64,000 nt of DNA from Micromonospora chaiyaphumensis (GTDB taxonomy: Bacteria; Actinomycetota; Actinomycetes; Mycobacteriales; Micromonosporaceae). Both the position numbers and the translations under genes were made by a program. Under the pieces are notes generated by a model. That model had not been told where the DNA came from. It saw only the letters and a program-made list of their open reading frames with translations, and ran no database searches. Shown in pieces: positions 43,485 to 54,700 of the stretch. The stretch is from assembly GCF_900091435.1 (NCBI RefSeq), contig NZ_FMCS01000005.1:1-64000 (forward strand), written 5' to 3'. How positions within the stretch are numbered: position 1 is the first letter of the stretch; each line of letters starts with the position of its first letter.

Positions 43485-44497
43485 ACCACACTCCGATTGA
43501 CGTAGAGGTCGGACATGGCGACCAGGATCTGCCGGTCGCCGCTGAAGGGTTCCCGGCCGTGGGTGGCCAGGAAGTTGTCCACCACCAGCACGTCGCCGCG
43601 CTGCCAGGGCACCGAGACGGCGTGCTGCCGGTACAGCTCACGGATGCCGGTGACCACCTCGTCGGGGATCGGCTCGCCGTCGCCGTAGTAGGCGTTGCGC
43701 GGCAGGCCGTCCGGGCCGTACTCGCGCAGCAGCGCGCCGGACACCTCGGCCGGCATGTTGGAGACGTGGAACAGGTGGGCGTGGTTGAACCAGACCGTCT
43801 CCCCGGTCCGCGGGTGCGTGGCGACCGCCTGCCGCCGGGCCCGGGTCCGCAGCCCGTCCCCGCCCAGCCAGGTGAACTCGGTCGCCGAGGCGGCGCAGTA
43901 CGCCTCCACCTCGGCCCGGTCGGTCGTCTGGAAGGCCTCCTGCCAGGGCAGGTCCAGGTGCGGGCCGTAGTTGCGCACGTAGCTGACGCCGGCGCGGAGG
44001 AACCGCTCCCGCACGTCGGCCGGGATCAGCGGGGTGATGACCCGCTCGCTGGCCAGCGGGGTGGCCCCGCCGCTGCCGGTGGCCGGCTGCGCGCACCAGA
44101 AGTAGAGGAGGGTGGGCCAGTTGTGCGAGTACGACATCTCGTGGTGCAGCGGGATCCACTGCTCGGCGTTGAACTCGGTGGAGGTGAACACCCGGTCGGC
44201 GACCTCGTGCCGGGGGGCGGCCCGCTCCAGGTAGCCGAGCAGGTCCGGGCTGACCGCGCGGGCGGCCAGGCTGAAGTCGTCGGGGGTGCGCACCTCGAAG
44301 CCGCGGAAGAACACCGCGCCGTGGCGGTCCAGGTCGGCCAGCAGCTCGTCGTGGCGGCCGGCGAGCCAGGCCGCCAGGTCGAGGTCGGGCACGGCGGCCT
44401 CGACGAGCAGCACGAACTCCTCGTCCACGAGCACCCGCCGGGTCACCGGTGCGGTGACCGTGCCGGTGGCGCGCCGCCGCGGCCCCGGCCCGCTCAC
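43481..44497 (-). CDS. TauD/SyrP-like Fe(II)/2-oxoglutarate oxygenase, copy 1
   Basis: A 338-residue non-haem iron oxygenase. A probable facial triad is formed by His/Glu in IPLHHEMSYSHNWP (HxE) and the distal His in NFLATHGREPFSGDRQIL, with Arg as the 2-oxoglutarate anchor in the same segment. The overall layout (GAVFFRGFEV, WFNHAHLFHVSNMP) resembles SyrP-type amino-acid beta-hydroxylases that act on carrier-bound substrates. The start GTG at 44497 has GGGAGG 7 nt upstream and overlaps the stop of the other oxygenase (GTGA); its own stop overlaps the following NRPS start. It presumably hydroxylates a T-bound residue such as Asp/Asn or Glu (inference). Confidence 0.9.
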   Translation of the reverse strand: MSGPGPRRRATGTVTAPVTRRVLVDEEFVLLVEAAVPDLDLAAWLAGRHDELLADLDRHGAVFFRGFEVRTPDDFSLAARAVSPDLLGYLERAAPRHEVADRVFTSTEFNAEQWIPLHHEMSYSHNWPTLLYFWCAQPATGSGGATPLASERVITPLIPADVRERFLRAGVSYVRNYGPHLDLPWQEAFQTTDRAEVEAYCAASATEFTWLGGDGLRTRARRQAVATHPRTGETVWFNHAHLFHVSNMPAEVSGALLREYGPDGLPRNAYYGDGEPIPDEVVTGIRELYRQHAVSVPWQRGDVLVVDNFLATHGREPFSGDRQILVAMSDLYVNRSVV

Positions 44498-45567
44498 GCC
44501 CGGCCTCCCGCCGGGGTCGCCACGGCGCCCGCATCCAGAGCCCCGGTCAGCTCGGGCGCGGCGACCGGGTCGGACATCGCGGTGAGGATCCGCCGGGGCG
44601 AGGTGAACGGCTCCCGGGCGTGCGCGGCCAGCATGTTCTCCACCAGCAGCACGTCGCCGCGCTGCCAGGCGAAGGAGCGGGTCTCCGCGGCGTACGCGGC
44701 CCGCAGCTCGGCCAGCACGTCGTCGGGGATGGGCGTGCCGTCCCCGTACGCGGTCTGGTAGGGCAGGTCCTCGTCGCTCAGGGCGGCGCGCAGGCCGGCG
44801 CTGACGTCGTCGGGCAGCGAGGTGACGTGGAAGAACAGCGCGTGGTTGAACCAGGTCCGCTCCCCGGTGACGGGGTGGCGGCGCACCGCGGGACGGACCT
44901 GCCGGGTGCGCAGCTGCCGGTTGCCCACCCACTCCACGTCGATGAGCGCCCGGGCGCAGTACGCCTCGACCTCCTCGCGCCGCTCGGTCTGGAACGCGGT
45001 CTGCCAGGAGAGGCTGATGCCGGGCAGGTAGTTGCGCCGGTAGAGCACGCCGCGCCGCTCGAACTCGGCGACCGTCCCGGGGCGGAGCCGGGCCAGCACC
45101 CGGCGGCTGTCCGCGAGGGGGGTACGCCCGCCGGCGCCCGGCTCGACCTCGCAGTGGAAGACGATCCGCAGCGGCCAGTTCACCGTGTACGACTGCTCGT
45201 TGTGCAGCACGATCGGCTGGTCGGCCGGGTGCTCGGTGGAGGTGTACACCCCCTCGGTGATCTGGCTGCGCGGTGAGGAGCGTTCGCCGTAGGAGAGCAC
45301 GTCGTCGGAGAGGGCGGCCATCACGGTGCGGAAGTCGTCGGCGCCGGCCACGGCGAAGCCGCGGAACAGCACCGCCCCGGCCCGCCGGGCCAGCTCGTCG
45401 ACCTCGTCGCGGTGGCCGGCCAGCCAGCCGGGGAGGTCGACGTCGGGCACGTTGGCCCGCACCAGCGCCGGCAGCGGCCCGCCGGGCCAGTCGGGGCGCA
45501 CGTCCACCAGGTTCCGCTCGCGGCCGCGCCGGGGGATGGTCCGCGCGACCCGGTTCTGCTCAGTCAT
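44494..45567 (-). CDS. TauD/SyrP-like Fe(II)/2-oxoglutarate oxygenase, copy 2
   Basis: A 357-residue paralogue of the adjacent oxygenase. It has the same architecture: VLFRGFAVAGADDF, iron-binding IVLHNEQSYTVNWP (HxE), WFNHALFFHVTSLP, and distal His/Arg in NMLAAHAREPFTSPRRIL. The two copies are clearly related along their whole length but divergent, so this is an old tandem duplication rather than a recent one. It begins 3 nt after the stop of the A-T-C NRPS. Two hydroxylases imply two different hydroxylated positions or substrates in the product. SyrP-like activity is inferred from family resemblance. Confidence 0.9.
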   Translation of the reverse strand: MTEQNRVARTIPRRGRERNLVDVRPDWPGGPLPALVRANVPDVDLPGWLAGHRDEVDELARRAGAVLFRGFAVAGADDFRTVMAALSDDVLSYGERSSPRSQITEGVYTSTEHPADQPIVLHNEQSYTVNWPLRIVFHCEVEPGAGGRTPLADSRRVLARLRPGTVAEFERRGVLYRRNYLPGISLSWQTAFQTERREEVEAYCARALIDVEWVGNRQLRTRQVRPAVRRHPVTGERTWFNHALFFHVTSLPDDVSAGLRAALSDEDLPYQTAYGDGTPIPDDVLAELRAAYAAETRSFAWQRGDVLLVENMLAAHAREPFTSPRRILTAMSDPVAAPELTGALDAGAVATPAGGRA

Positions 45568-45570
45568 CTC

Positions 45571-48500
45571 TCACTCTCCAGCGGTGTCGGCGCAGTCGGC
45601 GAGACTGCGCCGGGGGTCGGCGGCGGCGGTACCCAGCACCGCGCCGAAGCGGCGGTGCCACGCGACCACGCCGTCGTGGTCGAACAGGTCGGTGCGGTAG
45701 GTCCAGAGCGCCTCGAGCCCGTCCCGCCGCTCGTCGAGCCAGAGGGTCAGGTCGAGCCGGGCGGTGTCCGGGGTGAGTTCCACACCGGTGAACTCGATTC
45801 CGGCCGCGCCCCGGTGCCGGGCCGGCGGGGCGTTCTGCACCCCGAAGGCCACCTGGACGAGGGGGTTGCGCCGGGGCCGGCGGGTGGGCCGCAGCCGCTC
45901 CACCAGCAGGTCGAAGGGCACGTCCTGGTGGGCGGCGGCGAACAGGGTGACCCGGCGGGCCTCGGCGAGGAGGTCGGCGAAGCTGCGCCCGGGGGCCGGC
46001 CGCAGCCGCAGCGGCAGGGTGTTGACGTGGCAGCCGACGCTCTGCTCGGCAGCGAGGCTGGTCCGTCCCGCGAAGGCGACACCGACGAGCAGGTCGCGCC
46101 GGCCGGTGGCGGCGCCGAGCAGGGTGGCGAACGCGGCCAGCCCGACCATGTGCAGGCTGGCGCGCCCGGCCCGGGCCAGGTCGCGGGCCGCTCCGGCGGT
46201 GGCGGCGTCCAGGGTGGTCCGCAGCGCGGCACCGGGCGGCGGGCCGTCCTGTGCGTCCAGGGTGGTCCGTGGCGCGGCGCCGGGTGGCGAGCCGTCGCCG
46301 GGTCGGCCGGCGGGCGGCGTGTTCCGCGTCGGCGCGGCGGCCGGAGCGGTCCAACCCTGCCGCGGTGGGGTGGTGGGGGGGTCGAGCAGGTCGGGGGCGC
46401 CGCGCACCTCGTCCAGCACCTCGGCGACCGCCCGCCGACCGGCCGGCCCGGCCAGCCAGTCGCGCTGGGCAACGGCGAACGCCGCCGGGCCGACCGCCGG
46501 CCGGTCGGGCGCCGCCGCCGGGTCGCCCGCGCGGTCGTACGCCTCGGCGAGGTCCCGCACGAGCACGCCGAACGACCAGTCGTCGCAGACGATGTGGTGC
46601 ACGACCAGCAGCAGCGCCAGCGCCCGGCCGGTGCCGTCCGGCACGAGGTGGGCGCGGAGCAGCGGGCCGGCGGCCAGGTCCATGGGCGCCCGGGTGGCCC
46701 CGGCGGCGAGCCGGCGCAGCCGCGCGTCGAGCGGCGCGCCCGGATCGGCGGGCGCGAGGACCGGCGCGGTGCCGGCGGCGGGGCGGACGTGCTGCACCGG
46801 CCCGTCCGGGCCGGACGGGAAGACCGTGCGCAGCGCCGGGTGCCGGTCCACCACCCGGCGCAGCGCCCGGGCCAGCCGGTCCGGGTCCAGCGGCGTGGCG
46901 AACCGGACCGCGAAGGCCAGCAGGTAGGAGGTGTCGGCCGGGTCGAGCCGGTGGAGGAACCAGAGCCGGGTCTGCGCGGCGGAGAGCGGGGCGGGACCGG
47001 CCGGCGCGGGGCCGGCCGGCTCGGCGACCGGCTCCGCGCCCTCGGCCAGCCCGTCGAGGTGGGCGGCCAGCGCGGCGACGGTCGGGTGGGCGAAGAGGTC
47101 GCCCGGCCGGACCGGCCGGCCGGTGGCGGCGGCCAGCCGGGTGGCGCAGCGGACCGCGAGCAGGGAGTCCCCGCCGAGGGCGAGGAAGTCGCTGTCGGCG
47201 CCGGTCACCGGCACCCCGAGCAGCTCCCGCCAGACCGTGGCCACCGTGCCGGCCGTGCCGTCGAGCGCGGCGGATGTGCCGTCGCCGAGGGCCGGTGCGG
47301 GCAGGGCCGAGCGGTCCACCTTGCCGTTGGGCAGGGTGGGCAGCCGGTCCAGCCACACCACGGCCGCGGGGACCAGCGGGGCGGGCAGCGCCTCGGCCAG
47401 CCGGGCGCGGACGTCGTCGCGCCGCTCGCCCACCAGGTAGCCGACCAGCAGCGGGTCTCCGCTCGGTCCGGGCCGCACGGCGGCGGTCGCCTCGCGTACG
47501 CCGGGCAGGGCGGCGAGGCGGGCCGCCACCTCGCCCAGCTCGATCCGGTAGCCCCGCAGCTTCACCTGGTCGTCGAGCCGGCCCAGGTACGCGAGCTGCC
47601 CGTCCGGCCGCAGCCGGACCCGGTCTCCGGTGCGGTACATCCGCTCGCCGGGCCGGAACGGGTCCGGCAGGAACCGGGCGTCGGTCTCCTCCGGCCGGTC
47701 GAGATAGCCCCGGGCCAGGCCCGCCCCGGCCAGGTGCAGCTCGCCCGGCTCGCCGGGCGGGACCGGCTGGCCGGCCGGGTCGAGGACGTAGGCGCGGGTC
47801 CGCGGCAGCGGCCGGCCGATCGGCGTCCGGCGGCACCTCGGCCCAGGTCGAGTAGGTGGTGTCCTCCGACGGGCCGTAGAGGTTGCAGAGCCGGCGGACG
47901 TGCGGGCGGGACCAGACGCGGGCGGCCAGTGCGGCGGTCAGCGGCTCGCCGGCCAGGCAGACGGTGCGCACGCTCGCCGGCAGGGCCTCCGCGGTGAGCA
48001 GTTCGCCCATGGCCGAGGGCACGGTGTTGACCAGCGTGACCGGCAGCCGCTCGGCGCCGGGGGCCGCGAGCGCCAGCACGTCGTCGACCAGCAGCACCCG
48101 GCCGCCCCAGCAGAGCGGGCCGAAGATCTCGAACACCGACAGGTCGAAGCAGACCGAGGTGGCGGCGAGCAGGCCGCCCAGTTCGGCGTCGTCGAAGGTC
48201 TGCCGGACCCAGTGCATGAGCACTGAGGCCGAGCGGTGCTCGATGGCCACACCCTTGGGCCGTCCGGTGGATCCCGAGGTGTAGATGACGTACGCCAGGT
48301 CCGCCGGTGTGACGGGCGCCGTCGGGTCGGTCGGGTCCTCGACCGGGTCGAGCCGGTCGACGGGGACGGCCGTCTCGGGGAACCGGCCGGCGAGGTCGGT
48401 GCGGGTCAGCACCAGCCGCACGCCGGAGTCGGCGGTCATGAACGCCACCCGGGCCGGCGGGTACGCCGGGTCCAGCGGCACGTAGGCGGCGCCGGCCTTG

Positions 48501-48793
48501 AGCACGGCGAGCAGGGCGACCACCAGCTCGGGGGTCCGCGGCAGGCAGACGCCCACCCGGTCCTCCCGGGTCACCCCGCGCCGCAGCAGCACCCGGGCCA
48601 GGCGGTTCGCCGCCTCGTCCAGCTCCTGGTAGGACAGTGCGTGGTCGCCGTGCCGGACCGCCTCGGCCTCCGGGGTGCGGGCGGCCTGCGCGGCCACCAT
48701 CCGGTGCAGGCAGTCCACGGTGGCCGGACCGCCGGTCGCGCGGCGGCCGGTGCTCCGGCGGGTCGGGCCGGCGGGCCGGGTGGGGGCGCTCAC
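45571..48793 (-). CDS. NRPS A(Ala-like)-T-C, frameshifted in this sequence
   Basis: About 1,070 residues if the frame is restored. The frame from the GTG at 48793 (AAGGGG site; overlaps the megasynthase stop by 4 nt) encodes an A domain through [14 protein letters not shown] and [19 protein letters not shown]. At about 47820 the coding signal jumps to another minus-strand frame, which continues [15 protein letters not shown], then [28 protein letters not shown], a T domain ([10 protein letters not shown]) and a C domain with HHIVCDDWS, to the stop at 45571. The hand-read code DLFNCALTYK fits alanine-type codes. As an A-T-C protein it is a natural loading module. Either the gene is broken, or there is a base-call error in a GC-rich stretch; intact domains on both sides favour the latter or a very recent mutation. 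Confidence 0.88.
47812..47836 (-). other. frameshift site inside the NRPS A domain
   Basis: Between A-domain cores A5 and A6 the codons GTG-CCG-CCG-GAC are followed by one extra base relative to CCG-ATC-GGC-CGG-CCG (PIGRP). The net shift is +1 (or -2). The surrounding sequence is a GC-rich run of CGGCCGGCCG, prone to sequencing error. Confidence 0.8.
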
Positions 48794-51700
48794 CGGCGGG
48801 CCCCTTCGCTGCGCAGCAGCGCGAGCCGCCGATCGGCCTCCTCCTGGAGCCGGTCCTTGTCGGCCAGGATGATCGTGCCGGGGTCGTTGTCGGGCAGTTC
48901 GTCCTCCACGTTCCGGATCGGCCGGTAGGCGATGCCCGCGGCGGCCAGGGCCAGCGCGCACAGCCCGGCCACGATCGCCGCGAGGGCCATGCCGCGTCCG
49001 GGGCCGGTGCCGACGACGCCGGCCAGCACGCCGCCGGGAGCGGCCAGCGGGGCGAAGACGTGCTCGGCGAGCGGGCCGGCGCTGAGGAAGCCGGCCGGCA
49101 CCATGAGCCAGGACAGCATCTGCCCCATGGACAGCACCCGGCCCTGGAGTTCGAGCCCCACCTTGGCCTGCACGATGGCGAGCCAGTGGGTGTTCACGAG
49201 CGCCGTGGCCAGGCCCATGCCGAACAGGCCGAGCGCCGGGAACAGCGGGCTGGGACGCAGGCCGACGGTGAGCAGCGAGACGCCCAGCAGCACGACGCCG
49301 GCCAGGATCCCGGTGGTACGCCGGGCCGTGCCGCCCCACACGCCCATGAGCACCGAGCCGACCACCATGCCCACGCCGCTGGCGGCGAGCACCCGGCCGA
49401 GCACCGCCGGGTCGCCGAAGGACAGCGTCAGCGGGGTGACCAGGACCTCGACCATGGCGAAGAAGTAGTTCAGCGACGCGACCAGCACCACGAGGGCGAC
49501 CAGGCCGTGCCGGCGGACGATGAACCGCCAGCCGCCGAGGACCTCCCGCCGGAACGGCTCCTCCCGCTTGACGAACAGGGTGTCCGGGAAGCGGACCGAC
49601 AGGGTGACGAGCACCGCCACGGCGAAGGTGAGCAGGTCGATGACGACGATCCCGCGCAGCCCGACGGCGATCACCAGCGCGCCACCGACCAGTGGCGCCA
49701 GCACGGTGCTGGTGGCCGTGCCGAGCGAGACGATGCCGTTGGCCCGCCCGTAGTACCGCTTCGGCACCAGTTGCGTGACGGCCGCCAGGTAGGCGGGTTG
49801 CTGGAACGCGGTGGCCACCGCCGTGACGGTGATCGCCGTGAACACCTGCCAGAGCTGGAGCTGACCGAGCCAGAGCAGCAGCGCGAGGCTCACCGTGCCG
49901 GTGGCGGCCAGGCAGTCCGCGAGGATCATGATGCGTCTGCGGTCCCACCGGTCGGCGAGCGCGCCGGCGACGGGGGACAGGACCACGGCGGGCAGCAGCG
50001 CCAGCACGGTGGCCGTGGCGAACAGCGACACCGACCCGGTGCGCTGGTAGACCCACAGGCTCATGCCGAAACCGGTGAGCCCGCTGCCGATGAGCGAGAC
50101 GAGCTGACCGATCGCGATGAGGTAGAACACCGCCAGGCTCGGCATGGCGCGGCGCGGGGCCGCCGGCTGCTCGCGCGGTGGCGCGGGCGCGGGTTCGGGC
50201 CCGGGCGCGGCCTCCGGCGTCACGGGCGGCGCGGCGCAGTGCGCCAGGATGATGTCCGCCAGTTCGGCCGGCTGGTGCTTGGCGAAGTAGTGGCCGGCGC
50301 CTTCGATGACCTCCAGCGACACCCGGTCGGCGAAGAACTCCCACTCCAGGTACCGCTCCTGGTACAACTCCGTGGCACGGTCGCCGCTACCCACGACGCT
50401 GACCAGCGGCGCCGACAGCTTCCGGGGCAGGCCCCCGGCGTAGGCGTCGGTGTAGTAGTCCTCGCCCTTCGCCGAGTCGGCCAGGACCACGCGCATCACG
50501 AAGTCCTTCTCGTTCTCGTCGAAGACCTCGGTGAAGAAGCCCATGGCGCGCAGCGACTCCAGGGTGCGCCGCTTCGACGTCCAGCGCTCCACCGGGAACC
50601 ACCGCCGCAGCCAGCCGAACACCCGGCCGGGCAGCCGCGGGGCGGGGAAGTGGGCCCCGATGACCACGCCGGTCACCTCGACGCCGGCCACCTCCAGCCG
50701 GCGGGCCAGCTCGACCGCCTCGGCGCCGCCCACACAGTGCCCGTACACCGCCACCGGGCCGGTGATGTTCTCGACCACCTCGGCCACGCAGCCGTCGACC
50801 AGCTCGTCCAGGCCGAGCAGGGGCTCGTCCGGTCGGTTCACGTCGTGGCCGGGGCGCTCCAGGGCGTGGAGCGAGACACCCGCCGGCAACGCGTCGGCCA
50901 GGGGCTGGAACGTGACGGCGCTGCCGCCACCGAACGGTACGCAGACCAGGGTGAGCGTCGTCGGCGTGCCCGGCCGAGCCGGGGTCAGCTCGTGCAGCAG
51001 GCGCCCGACGGAGCCCCCGGTCGCCGCCAGGTGCTCGGTCAGGCCCCGGATCGTCGGGTGGCGGAACAGGTCGAGGACACTGATCGCCGGGTCGCTGCCG
51101 GCCAGGGCCTTGATCGCCTTGAACGAGTCGCCGCCGAGGTCGAAGAAGTCGTCGTCGATGCCGACGCTGCCGTACCCGAGGACCGCCGCCCACCGTTCGG
51201 CCAGGGCCCTGCGCAGCGGGGTGTCCGGCGGGGCGGCGCCGACGGCGGCCCCACCGCGGCGGGGCGCGGGCAGGGCCGACCGGTCGACCTTGCGGTTGGC
51301 GTTGAGCGGCATCCGGTCGAGCACCACGAACGCCGACGGCACCATGTAGTCCGGCAGGTAGGTGCGGGCGAAGGCCCGCCACGGCGCTGCGTCGACATCG
51401 AAGTCCGCGGTGACCTCCGGCGGCTCCGGGCCGGCGTCGCCGCCGGGGCCGGTCAGGGTCAGGTACGCCACGATGGACTTCTCGTCGCCGTCCTCGCGGA
51501 CCACCACGGCGGCGTCGCGGACCGACTCGTGGCGGCGCAGCACCGCCTCGATCTCGCCCAGTTCGATGCGGAACCCGCGCACCTTGACCTGCGAGTCGGT
51601 GCGGCCGACGAACTCGATGCGGCCGTCGGCCAGCCGCCGGCCGAGGTCGCCCGTGCGGTAGAGCCGTCCGCCGCCGTCCGGGTCCGGCACGAAACGCTGG

Positions 51701-54700
51701 GCGGTCAGCGCCGCGTCGCCGTGGTAGTCGCGGGCCAGCCCGGCGCCGCCCAGGTACAGCTCACCCAGCACGCCCACCGGGGTGGGGGCGAGCCGCGCGT
51801 CGAGCACGTGCACGCGCATGTTGCCGATCGGGCGGCCGATGGTGAGCCGCGTGAAGCCCGGCTCGATCCGCTCCATGGTGGACCAGACGGCCGCCTCGGT
51901 CGGGCCGTAGAGGTTCCACAGCGCGTCCACCCGTTCGGCCAGTTGCCGGGCCAGCGGCGCCGACACCGCCTCGCCGCCGCACACCGCGGTCAGGCCGGGC
52001 GTCCCGGCCCAGCCGGACTCGATGAGCAGCCGCCAGGTCGCCGGGGTGCCCTGGGCCAGGGTGACCCCCTCGGTGCGCAGCAGGCCGGCCAGCCGGGGCG
52101 CGTCGTAGGCGACGTCGCGGCCCACCAGCAGCATCCGGGCGCCGACCACCAGGGGCAGGAACAGCTCCGGCACCGACATGTCGAAGGCGAAGCTCGCCAT
52201 CGCGAGCATGGTGCCGTCGCCGGTCAGGCCGGGCCGCTCGCGCATGGTCGCCAGGGTGTTCACCACGGCGCCGTGGCTCACCCGAACCCCCTTGGGGCGG
52301 CCCGTCGAGCCGGACGTGTAGATGACGTACGCGAGGTCGTCCGGACCGGCCGCCACCTCGGGGTCGGTCGCCGGCTCGGCGTCCAGCGCCGCGCCTCCGC
52401 ACACCACCTCGCCCGCGAAACCGGTGAACCGGTCCGCCAGGCCCGCCTCGGTGACCAGCACCCGGGCGTCGCTGTGCGCCAGCACGTACCGCTGCCGCTC
52501 GACCGGGTAGTCGGGGTCCACCGGCACGTACGCGCCGCCGGCCTTGAGCACGCCGAGCAGGGTGACCGGCAGTTCCTCCGAGCGGTGCAGGCAGACCGCC
52601 ACCGTGACGTCCGGCCCGACGCCCGCCCGGCGGAGCCGGTGCGCGAGCCGGTTGGCACGGGCGTTCAGCTCGGCGTAGCTGAGCGTGGTCGCACCGAAGG
52701 CCACGGCGGGGCGGTCGGGCCGCGTCGCGACCTGGTGGGCGATCAGGTCCACCAGGGTGGGCCGGCCCGGCACCGGCCAGCCCGGCTCGGTGGCGGTGTC
52801 GTTCCACCCGGCGAACCGGTCCCGCTCGGCGGGGGTGAGCACGGCCAGGTCCGCGAGCCGGACGTCGGGGTCGGCGACGGCCGCGGCCAGCAGCGTCTCC
52901 AGGTGCCCCATCATCCGCTCGGCGGTCCCGGCGTCGTACAGCGCGGTGTTGTACTCCAGCCGGAACCGCAGCCCCTCGTCCACCTCGTACGCGTAGAGGG
53001 CCAGGTCCTGCTGCGCGATGCCCGGCTCGACGGCGAACGGGACCATCCGCAGCCCGGTCGTGCCCAGCTCCCGCTGCTCGGGCACGTTGAGCAGGTTGAA
53101 CATCACCTGGAACAGCGGGTTCCGGCTGAGGTCGCGGGGCGCGTCGACGAGGTCCACGAGCCGCTCGAACGGCACCTCCTGGTGGTCGTACGCCCCCAGC
53201 GCCGTGCGCCGCACCTCGCCGAGCAGTTCGGCGAAGGTCCAGTCGCCGTCGAGCACGGTGCGCAGCGGCAGCATGTTGACGAAGAAGCCGACCATCGGTT
53301 CGAGCTCGGCGCGGACCCGCCCGGCGACCGGCGTGCCGACGCAGATGTCGCGCTGCCCGGTGTAGCGCCAGAGCAGGGCCTTCAGCGCGGCCAGCACGGT
53401 CATGGCCAGGGTGGCGCCCCGGGCCTGGCTGAACCGGCGCAGCCCGTCGGCGGCCCCCGCCGGCAGGAGCCGGGTGCTGACCGCGCCGTCGAAGGTCTGC
53501 ACGGGTGGGCGGGGCCGGTCGGTGGGCACCTCCAGCACGCTCGCCACCCCGTCGAGCTGCCCGCGCCACCAGCGCAGGTCGTCGTTGTCCGGGTCGGCCA
53601 GCCGGCCGCGCTGCCAGCGCGCGTAGTCGCCGTACTGCACGGCCAGGTCGGGCAGCGGCGCGGGGCGGCCCTCCCGGGCGGCGTCGTAGAGGGTCGCGAG
53701 TTCGCCGGCGATGATACCGAGCGACCACCCGTCGGAGACGTTGTGGTGCATGGTCAGCGAGAGCACGTGCCGGTCGTCGGCGACGCGGAGCAGCACGGCC
53801 CGGAACAGCGGCCCGGCGGCCAGGTCGAAGGGGCGCCGGACGTCGGCGGCCAGCGCCGCGTGCACCCAGCCGGGCAGCGCGTCGGCGACCGCCGGCTCCA
53901 CGATGCTCCGCGGGGCCGGCGCGTCGTCCGCGTCGTCGGGGGCGGTCAGCACCGGCAGGTCGACCGGTCCGGCCGGCCGGACCTCCTGGACCGGGTCGCC
54001 GTCGGGGCCGGGCGGGAACACGGTACGCAGCGACTCGTGCCGCCGGACCAGCTCGGCGAGGGCCCCGCGCAGCGCGCCGACGTCGAGGTCCCCGTCCAGC
54101 AGCAGCGCGGTGCTTACCGTGTACGCGTTCTGCGCGTACGCCTGGTCGAGGAACCACAGGCGGTGCTGGCCGGAGGAGAGCGGCGCCGGACCGGCGCCGG
54201 GATCGGCGCGGGGGATGGCCGGTTCCACGGGCGCGGCGGGGGCCGGCTCGGCCACGGCGGGCGCGGCGGGCGCGCCGACGGTCGCCGGCAGCGCCGCCGC
54301 GATCCCGGCGACGGTCGGCTGGGCGAAGACCGTCTCCAGCGGCAGCGCCACGCCGAGCCGGGCCCGCAGCCGCACCACGACCTGGGTGGCGAGCAGGGAG
54401 TGCCCGCCCAGCTCGAAGAAGTTGTCGTGTGCCCCGATCGGCCGGATGCCGAGCAGTTCGGCCCAGATCTCCGCCACGCGTTCCTGCGCCGGCGTGCCGG
54501 GGGCGACGTAGGCGGTGCTCAGGGCCGGCCGGTTGCCGGCGTCGACGGGCTCGGGGGCGGCCGGCGCGTCCGGTGCTTCGGGCCCCGGGAGGGTCGCCGC
54601 GCCGGAGCGCGGGGCCGCGTCCACCCAGTACCGCCGCCGTTCGAACGGGTAGCCGGGCAGGGCCAGCCGGCGGCGCCCGCCGCCGTGGAACCGGGCCCAG

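Noticed and set aside
45560-50344. 1,594-codon continuous minus-strand frame spanning the TE/MFS end and the A-T-C NRPS
   Set aside because: Only the stretch 48793 to about 47820 is the true frame; the rest is out of frame with strong domain coding in other frames.
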